The notes beneath the pieces were generated by a model. That model searched no databases. It saw nothing but the letters and a program-made list of their open reading frames with translations, and was not told the origin of the DNA. The position numbers and the translations under genes are program-made. 64,000 nt of DNA, from contig JBLNCA010000037.1 in the NCBI GenBank assembly GCA_050260375.1, positions 124,001-188,000 of the forward strand, given 5' to 3'. Source of the DNA: DTFZ01 sp050260375. Its GTDB lineage: Bacteria; Bacillota; Clostridia; Christensenellales; SZUA-584. How positions within the stretch are numbered: position 1 is the stretch's first letter; every line of letters starts with the position of its first letter. Of the stretch, positions 58,612 through 64,000 are shown in pieces.

Positions 58612-59752
58612 CCTTGCGCGCATTGCCGTAAAAAGCCTTACCAGATGGGCGGTGCTTCCCGCCGCGGCCGCGGCTATAGGCGTGTTTTGCATGTGCGTGG
58701 CGGGTACGGCGCTTGCGGTGGTGCAGCAGGAGAAGTCGCAGCCTTTTGAATTGAGCTTTTCGTCGCAGGACTCGGATATTACCGAAAACGACATTGCAAA
58801 TATATCGGAAATTGAGGACGTAAAGGCGGTAACGCCGGTGTTCGAGGTTCCTGCCAGCGTTGCCGCGGGCGATTATTCGGCGGAGCTGAACCTTATTGGC
58901 ATATATTCTTCTTATTTAACCGGGAAGTTCAAGGCGGGAGGCGTGTTTCCGGAAAGCGGCGTAATGCCGTATATCGTGCTTAACGAAGCTGCGTGCAAAG
59001 AGTTCAAGAGCAAAGAAGACTATTTGGAATACGAATATTTCGGAGACGAAACGGACTCGGAGGAATCGGACGCGCCCGACGTAGACTGGCTACAGGAGAG
59101 CATAAAGATCATGGCGGGTGAAGGCAAACCCGTCACCGCAAAAATATCCGGCATATTGTCGGCGGAGGAAGAGGACGAGCAGCCCGCCGCCTATATCAGC
59201 GTTACCGCCGCGAAAGGACTGCTGCCGCCCGGCCAGCAGGGAAGCGCAAAAGCGAGCGCGCGCATAACCAATATAGGCTGCGCCGAAAAGGTGTCGCGCA
59301 GCATAACGGCGTTGGGATTCAATATAGACAACACAAACGACGAATTGCAGGCAAAGTGGGACAGCCAGGAGGGGCAGATAGCGTATCTGCTTGTGATAAG
59401 CATATTTTCGCTGCTTTGCTTTTTTGCTCTGACGGCGTCGTCAACAAAGATATCAATGCTGGAGCATAAAAACGAATGGCAGATGCTGAAGTGGACGGGC
59501 TTAAGGGACAGGGATTTAAGCCGTATATTTATAATACGCATGCTTGTTCTTGCGGCGTCCGGTATTCTTGCGGGCATAATAGCCGGCACGTCGCTGCCGT
59601 CGTTTTTGGACCCCGACCCTTGGGGCGCGTCCGTTTACACGCTGCCCGTTCCTTTCTGGGTGGCGGCAGCCAGCGGCGCGGTATTTCTGCTCGCAGGCGT
59701 CGCGCCGTCGCTTAATATAAAGAAACTCGTGTCGTATGAACTGGACTCATAA
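58598..59752 (+). CDS. FtsX/MacB-type permease
   Basis: The 384-residue product has the FtsX/MacB layout: one N-terminal membrane helix (about 16-40), a large extracytoplasmic domain (41-255) and three membrane helices near the C-terminus (about 262-282, 310-332, 345-365). LISIFSLLCFFALTASSTKI-like text marks the second helix. Such permeases transmit ATPase motion across the membrane instead of moving a substrate through it. Its only adjacent ATPase has lost catalytic residues. It ends the cluster; a strong terminator follows. Confidence 0.85.
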   Translation: MRIFDLARIAVKSLTRWAVLPAAAAAIGVFCMCVAGTALAVVQQEKSQPFELSFSSQDSDITENDIANISEIEDVKAVTPVFEVPASVAAGDYSAELNLIGIYSSYLTGKFKAGGVFPESGVMPYIVLNEAACKEFKSKEDYLEYEYFGDETDSEESDAPDVDWLQESIKIMAGEGKPVTAKISGILSAEEEDEQPAAYISVTAAKGLLPPGQQGSAKASARITNIGCAEKVSRSITALGFNIDNTNDELQAKWDSQEGQIAYLLVISIFSLLCFFALTASSTKISMLEHKNEWQMLKWTGLRDRDLSRIFIIRMLVLAASGILAGIIAGTSLPSFLDPDPWGASVYTLPVPFWVAAASGAVFLLAGVAPSLNIKKLVSYELDS

Positions 59753-59783
59753 GCGTGACAAATATCAACCCCGACAAACTTAA

Positions 59784-59813
59784 AAACATACCATATTGCC
59801 TGGTATGTTTTTT
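59784..59813 (+). terminator. terminator closing the envelope cluster
   Basis: AAACATACCA pairs with TGGTATGTTT around TATTGCC, followed by TTT. The ten pairs are perfect. Confidence 0.9.
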
Positions 59814-59829
59814 AGCTATCTCTCAAGAG

Positions 59830-59846
59830 GATTGTTTAAAACAATC
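59830..59846. promoter_or_regulatory. 17-bp perfect palindrome
   Basis: GATTGTTT and AAACAATC are mirror complements around a single A. It is operator-like; a one-base centre cannot form a hairpin loop. It lies about 400 bases before the sugar kinase. Confidence 0.4.
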
Positions 59847-60084
59847 TGAGACTGTCAAGAAAGTATATGCTGTCATTTAAGTCAGCTTCGCTTGAAGGAG
59901 TGTAACGACTAAAAAGATCTCCCTTCTTTAAAGCACTATCCATGGGATTCAGACCTTCAGCCGCAAGCCGTCAGGCTAAAGCCTTCACCCAAAGGGGACT
60001 GAATGACAAATGGGGGTTTATCGATACTATAGGATTACTTCAAAAAACAGTCTCCTTCTATGCTGCTTGTACGTTTTCTGATTG

Positions 60085-60099
60085 CGGCATAACATGCCG
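60085..60099. promoter_or_regulatory. operator-like dyad abutting the kinase promoter
   Basis: CGGCAT and ATGCCG are separated by AAC and end one base before the -35 hexamer. The position suits a repressor or activator of the kinase gene. Confidence 0.45.
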
Positions 60100-60128
60100 T
60101 TGACCCAAAATAGCGCGTATGATATTTT
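60100..60128 (+). promoter_or_regulatory. sigma-A promoter for the sugar kinase
   Basis: TTGACC (60100-60105), 17 bases, TATTTT (60123-60128), giving a leader of about 105 bases. Confidence 0.55.
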
Positions 60129-60241
60129 ATAAATGAAATACCGTTGTTTGCCAGGGCCCGCACAGCAAAGATACAGCATCCAAAGCAAGGTAAATTACCG
60201 GCTCTTAAGTTAACCGACCGGATAAACGAAAAAGGTGCAGC

Positions 60242-61201
60242 ATGAGCAGATATGACATATTGAACCTCGGAACGGCAATGGTCGATATTCCTGTAAAGCT
60301 TCCGTATAAGACGCTGGATTTTAAGACCGAACTTACCCGCATAGACAACCTGAAATTAATGCCGGGCGGGGACGCGGCCAACAGCTCCATTGCTTTGAGC
60401 CAGTTAGGCAACAGCGTCGCGCTTATCGCCGCCGTGGGGGACGACGCTTTTGGCAACGAGTTTCTGCGGCAGGTGCAAAGCCGGGGAGTGGACGTATCTC
60501 ATGTCGCCGTAAAGAAAGGCGTCAATATGTCGGTATGCTGTGTGATGGTAAACTCGGATGGCGACAGGTGTTTCCTATTTACACAGGGAAGCAGCGAGAC
60601 GCTGTGCGAAGGCGACTTTGATTATTCGCTGCTTGACTCGGGCGCGCGGCACCTTAACTACAGCAGCTTTTTTCTTCACCCTCCGCTTGACTCGAGCGGC
60701 GTCGAAAGCATATTCCGCGCGGCTAAAGAGCGCGGGCTTACCGTAAGCGCGGATGCCAATACGGATTACTTTAACGTGGGATTCGAGGGCGTGCGCAAGT
60801 ACTTGGAATATCTTGACTGCTTTATGCCAAGCTATGCGGAAGCGAAGCACCTGACCGGCGAAACCGAGCCGGGGCGCATGGCCGAATTTATAGCGAACAA
60901 GACAGGCGTTAAGACAATTATAATAAAGCTGGGCGCAGAGGGGAGTTATCTTTACAGCAACGGCAAAGGCGGCGTGATACCCGCGTTCAGCGTCAAGACT
61001 GTCGATACCACCGGAGCGGGAGACAACTTTGTGGCAGGGTTCTTAAGCGCCATGCTCAGCGGAATGGACACGGAGGACTGTGTGCGCTTCGGAAACGCCG
61101 CGGCGGCGCTGAAAATACAGCATGTCGGAGCTACCAGCCCGGTCGTAACATCGGAAAACGTGCGCGCGTTTCTAAAGGAGCGCGGCGTAAATCTGGGATG
61201 A
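60242..61201 (+). CDS. PfkB family carbohydrate kinase
   Basis: The 319-residue ribokinase-fold protein has the N-terminal PfkB signature (LMPGGDAANSSIALSQLG) and the C-terminal one with catalytic Asp261 (DTTGAGDNFVAGFLSAML). Members phosphorylate sugars or nucleosides such as ribose, fructose or 2-keto-3-deoxygluconate; the substrate loop is not diagnostic here. AAGGTG precedes ATG 60242. The following aldose epimerase suggests a sugar substrate. The neighbours do not form a recognised pathway. Confidence 0.9.
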   Translation: MSRYDILNLGTAMVDIPVKLPYKTLDFKTELTRIDNLKLMPGGDAANSSIALSQLGNSVALIAAVGDDAFGNEFLRQVQSRGVDVSHVAVKKGVNMSVCCVMVNSDGDRCFLFTQGSSETLCEGDFDYSLLDSGARHLNYSSFFLHPPLDSSGVESIFRAAKERGLTVSADANTDYFNVGFEGVRKYLEYLDCFMPSYAEAKHLTGETEPGRMAEFIANKTGVKTIIIKLGAEGSYLYSNGKGGVIPAFSVKTVDTTGAGDNFVAGFLSAMLSGMDTEDCVRFGNAAAALKIQHVGATSPVVTSENVRAFLKERGVNLG

Positions 61202-61254
61202 GAATATTTAACGAAACCGGTTGGTTCATATAAAATAAAAGGAGCCTGTAATAT

Positions 61255-62283
61255 ATGATAAGTGAGCGAAAAGCCGCAGTCAAAGACGGCAAGGACGTAT
61301 TTGTTTATACGTTGAAAAATGCTAAAGGTAACACCGTCGCGGTCACCAATTTCGGCGCGACAATAACGGAAATAGTCGTTCCCGACAGAAACGGGGAAAA
61401 GGCGGACGTGGTACTTGGGTACAAAACGATAGACGAATATATGGATAACAAGCCTTTCTTGGGCGTTACGGTGGGAAGGTATGCCAACAGGATAGCAAAC
61501 GGCAGGTTTTATCTCAACGGCAAGGAATACGTTTTGGATTGCAACGAAAACCCGTATTCACACCTGCACGGCGGTAAACTGGGATTCGACAAAAGGGTAT
61601 GGGACGCGCAGGCCGATGGCGATAAGCTGCTGCTTACATATTTAAGCGCCGACGGCGAAGAGGGATATCCGGGTGATCTTACTGCGAAAGTTGCGATGAC
61701 GTGGAGCGACGACGATGAGCTTACGATTGAGTTTGAGGCAAGCTCGGATAAAGACACAATAGTGAACCTTACGAACCATTCTTACTTTAACTTAAACGGT
61801 GCGGAAACGGACATACTCGGCCATGAGCTGCTGCTTAACGCGCTTAACTTTACGCCTGTCGACGAACACCTGATACCTACGGGCGAGATAGCGCCCACCA
61901 AGGATACGCCTTTCGATTTCAGTACGCCGCATAAAATAGGCGAGCGCATAGATTCTGATCATCCGCAGATGCTACTTGGGCACGGCTACGACCATAACTT
62001 CATAATCGAAGGCAGCGGCATGAGGTTTTTCGCAAACGCGTACTGTGAGACGAGCGGCAGGATGATGGAGGTGTATTCCGACCAGCCCGGCGTGCAGTTT
62101 TACACGTCGAATTGCTTGGGCGACCTAAACGGCAAGAAGCCTTATCACAACCGGTGGGGTTTCTGCCTTGAGACGCAGAACTATCCGGACGCTATAAACC
62201 ATCAAAACTTTCCTTCCTGTGTGCTGAAAGCCGGGGAAATTTATCGCACAGCAACAAAATTCCGCTTTTCAGTAAAGCGCTGA
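61255..62283 (+). CDS. galM: aldose 1-epimerase (mutarotase)
   Basis: Mutarotase interconverts alpha and beta anomers of galactose or glucose. The 342-residue product has YANRIANGRFYLNGKEY near the N-terminus, the catalytic-site segment TNHSYFNLNG, and a late Glu-containing segment (WGFCLETQNYPDAINHQNFP) typical of GalM. AAAGGAG precedes ATG 61255. It would serve the galactoside and glucoside enzymes encoded at 41651-48431 as well as the adjacent kinase. Confidence 0.93.
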   Translation: MISERKAAVKDGKDVFVYTLKNAKGNTVAVTNFGATITEIVVPDRNGEKADVVLGYKTIDEYMDNKPFLGVTVGRYANRIANGRFYLNGKEYVLDCNENPYSHLHGGKLGFDKRVWDAQADGDKLLLTYLSADGEEGYPGDLTAKVAMTWSDDDELTIEFEASSDKDTIVNLTNHSYFNLNGAETDILGHELLLNALNFTPVDEHLIPTGEIAPTKDTPFDFSTPHKIGERIDSDHPQMLLGHGYDHNFIIEGSGMRFFANAYCETSGRMMEVYSDQPGVQFYTSNCLGDLNGKKPYHNRWGFCLETQNYPDAINHQNFPSCVLKAGEIYRTATKFRFSVKR

Positions 62284-62358
62284 TGCGTTATAATTAAGTG
62301 GTTAGACCAGTATTTCTCTCCTCCGTTGAAGGAAAGGACATATCTTAAGGAGGTACAT

Positions 62359-63768
62359 ATGTTTAAAAATTCCGAAACTGAAAAGCTGTATAACGAACGG
62401 GCGGCAAGGTATTATTGCGCGATGGATTGCGGCACGCCCGACAGGATACCTATGCGCTTTCTGATGCAGGAAGCGGCCGCGAGGTATATGGGATACACGA
62501 ACCAGCAGGTGGCGTGCGACTACAACCTCGCGTTTGAGGCGACGAGAAAGGCGGGAGAAAAGCTGGGAGTCGATTCCGTAATGCTCAACGCGATATGGAG
62601 CAACTACGGCGTAGCAAAATCCGCCTCGTGGAAATACCTCTATGTTCCGGGCGTCGACGTAAACATGGACAGCGTGAACCAGTTCGGAGAACCGGCAACC
62701 GAAGAAGAGCTGTTCATGCATGCCTCGGAGTATGAGGAGTTCTGCGATGACCCTACAGCTTTTTTGTTCAACAAATGGTTTCCGCGCGCAACGACGAGGC
62801 TGCAAGCCTTAGGAGAACCGGTGACTTTTGATCACAACGTTGCGCTTATATCGGGAGCATTGGCTTACGCTAATTACATGAACGCGTTCGGGCCTGCCGC
62901 CTACGCCTTGAAATACGAATCCGGTCTGGTGGGCGCAAACGCGGGCATGATAAAAGCGCCTCTTGATATACTTTCCGACAAGTTCCGCGGCTATATGGAG
63001 ACGGCTATAGATACGATAGAGCGCCCGAAAGAAGTGTTAAAAGCGTGCGAAGCGCTGATGCCGCACATAGTGGCGAATGCTCTTAGCGGTGCGGACCCCG
63101 AAAAGAAAGTTCCGATAACTATATGGGCGCATCGCGGCTGCGTGCCGTTCTTCTCGCAGGAAACGTTCGACACGATATTCTGGCCGACGCTTAAGCCAGT
63201 GTTCGAAGAGATAATCTCAAAAGGCTACCAGATACTTTTCTACGGCGAAGGCAACTGGGAAGCGCATTACAATGCGCTGCTCGAGCTGCCGGAGGGGAGC
63301 ATAATATACCACCTCGACAAGGGCGACCCGGCAACGGCGGCCAAGGCGTTTAAAGGCAAATTCGCAATAAGCGGCGGGCTTTCGTACGACGTTCTGGCAC
63401 GGGGAAGCAAAGACGACGTGCGCAGCCACTTAAAGCAGCTGTTTGAGGTAATGAAGCCGGGCGGAGGGTATATACTCGACGCGACGGCGCTGATGATGCA
63501 CGATATTATACCTGAAAACCTCGATGCCGCCGTGGAGTATACGCTGGAGCATGGCGTATACTCGCAAGGGCACGAAGGCGTAAAGCGCGGCAGCCACGGC
63601 CCGCAGAACATACCGCAGGGCAAGCGCCCGCCGGGAGTTGTGCGGCCGTGGGAAGAAGAGTCAAAGAACTACCGCTGCCTTACCGGGGACGTGGAGCTCG
63701 TGAAGAGCAAATGGCAGGCAAACGACGCGGCGGCGTACAATTACCTGTGGACCACGGTACTCTGGTAA
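62359..63768 (+). CDS. uroporphyrinogen decarboxylase-fold methyltransferase
   Basis: The 469-residue product is a UroD-family barrel with the N-terminal pattern YYCAMDCGTPDRIPMRFLM and long insertions relative to HemE (480-class members differ from the 340-residue heme enzyme). No other heme genes are nearby. Members of this group are often corrinoid-dependent methyltransferases, for example MtaA- or MtbA-like, or O-demethylases. I use ATG 62359 with AAGGAGG. The next gene is a homocysteine S-methyltransferase, which supports a methyl-transfer role. The zinc-binding His/Cys set was not confirmed. Confidence 0.8.
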   Translation: MFKNSETEKLYNERAARYYCAMDCGTPDRIPMRFLMQEAAARYMGYTNQQVACDYNLAFEATRKAGEKLGVDSVMLNAIWSNYGVAKSASWKYLYVPGVDVNMDSVNQFGEPATEEELFMHASEYEEFCDDPTAFLFNKWFPRATTRLQALGEPVTFDHNVALISGALAYANYMNAFGPAAYALKYESGLVGANAGMIKAPLDILSDKFRGYMETAIDTIERPKEVLKACEALMPHIVANALSGADPEKKVPITIWAHRGCVPFFSQETFDTIFWPTLKPVFEEIISKGYQILFYGEGNWEAHYNALLELPEGSIIYHLDKGDPATAAKAFKGKFAISGGLSYDVLARGSKDDVRSHLKQLFEVMKPGGGYILDATALMMHDIIPENLDAAVEYTLEHGVYSQGHEGVKRGSHGPQNIPQGKRPPGVVRPWEEESKNYRCLTGDVELVKSKWQANDAAAYNYLWTTVLW

Positions 63769-63783
63769 AAAGAAAGATTGCAT

Positions 63784-64000
63784 ATGCTTAGGATAATAGC
63801 CGATGCCGTGCGAGAAGGCGCGATACTAGTCTCGGACGGAGCCTGGGGTACGTTTTTGTATGGTAAGGGCTTAAAGCCCGGCGAATGTCCGGAGAGCTGG
63901 AACATCGAAAGGTTCGAGGACGTAAAAGCGATAGCCGAGAGTTACATTGACGCGGGCGCGGATATGGTCGAGACAAACAGTTTTGGCGGCTCGCGCATTA
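63784..64000 (+). CDS. homocysteine S-methyltransferase, 3' partial
   Basis: The frame from ATG 63784 is open to the right edge (72 residues visible). It starts with ILVSDGAWGTFLYGKGLKPG and ECPESWN, then IDAGADMVETNSFGGSR, the N-terminal signature of the Pfam S-methyl_trans domain as in MetH or betaine-homocysteine methyltransferase. The zinc Cys residues lie beyond the window. It is 15 bases after the UroD-fold gene, so both are probably one operon. Confidence 0.9.
   Translation, partial: MLRIIADAVREGAILVSDGAWGTFLYGKGLKPGECPESWNIERFEDVKAIAESYIDAGADMVETNSFGGSRI

Larger units (their letters stand above)
59753..60241. other. 0.5-kb intergenic region with terminator, palindrome and folded segment
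   Basis: After the terminator (59784-59813) there is a 17-base palindrome (59830-59846), then a segment closed by ATTCAG/CTGAAT (59947-60004) with AGGC-TAAA-GCCT and CCC-AAA-GGG hairpins inside, then an operator-like dyad and promoter (60085-60128). No gene is visible. The folded segment matches no riboswitch I know. Confidence 0.6.

Noticed and set aside
62359..63768. HemE, the heme-pathway uroporphyrinogen decarboxylase
   Set aside because: The protein is over 100 residues longer than HemE, lacks heme-gene neighbours, and sits beside a homocysteine methyltransferase.
1..64000. tRNA, rRNA, prophage or insertion-sequence genes
   Set aside because: No cloverleaf, rRNA segment, transposase, integrase or phage structural gene was recognisable on either strand.

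Overview
The window is about 64 kb of a moderate-GC Bacillota (Clostridia-type) chromosome. The lineage call rests on gene content and order: FliY instead of a plain FliN, the YvyF-FlgM-FlgN-FlgK-FlgL-FliW-CsrA run, FlhF-FlhG followed by sigma-D and a SwrB-like protein, YaaR, AGGAGG ribosome sites and frequent GTG/TTG starts. I cannot name a genus.

Positions 1-25503 (+ strand) hold the first flagellar block: a FliK-like end and a stand-alone FlhB C-domain, a CHAP-like cysteine peptidase, fliD-fliS-FliT-like, yaaR, cheW-cheR-cheB, a lytic transglycosylase, flgB-flgC-fliE, fliO-fliP-fliQ-fliR-flhB-flhA-flhF-flhG, a PilZ protein, sigD, a SwrB-like protein, flgF-flgG, yvyF-flgM-flgN-flgK-flgL and fliW-csrA. 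Flagellin (hag) lies on the opposite strand at 26681-27814. It has a near-consensus sigma-D promoter and a leader with two CsrA-type GGA sites. The second block, 28129-41384 (+), is fliF-fliG-fliH-fliI-fliJ, a MotE-like protein, fliK-flgD-flgE-flbD-motA-motB-fliL-fliM-fliY. Together these give a nearly complete flagellum with its export gate, motor, late-gene sigma/anti-sigma pair and flagellin translation control. CheA and CheY are not in the window.

Positions 41651-48431 form a glycoside locus: a GH1 beta-glycosidase and a GPH sugar symporter (+), converging on a GH13 alpha-glucosidase and a GH36 alpha-galactosidase (-). Positions 48635-50943 hold a small zinc-ribbon membrane protein, a DUF2085 protein and a large lipoprotein.

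Positions 51543-59752 form a cell-envelope cluster: an N-acetylmuramoyl-alanine amidase, two ABC-2-like membrane proteins with an intact ATPase, a VanW/G5 wall protein, then a tightly overlapped trio of a motif-degenerate ABC ATPase, a secreted CARDB-like single-pass protein and an FtsX/MacB-type permease. This trio is the most unusual protein system here. Positions 60242-64000 hold a PfkB-type sugar kinase, aldose 1-epimerase, a UroD-fold methyltransferase and the start of a homocysteine S-methyltransferase.

The non-coding DNA is also notable. A hairpin repeat family has variable, partly compensated stems around a conserved ACGTGAGG loop (25691-25814 and 50994-51431). A folded candidate RNA region follows it at 25816-26049, and the fliF leader contains a roughly 20-bp hairpin.
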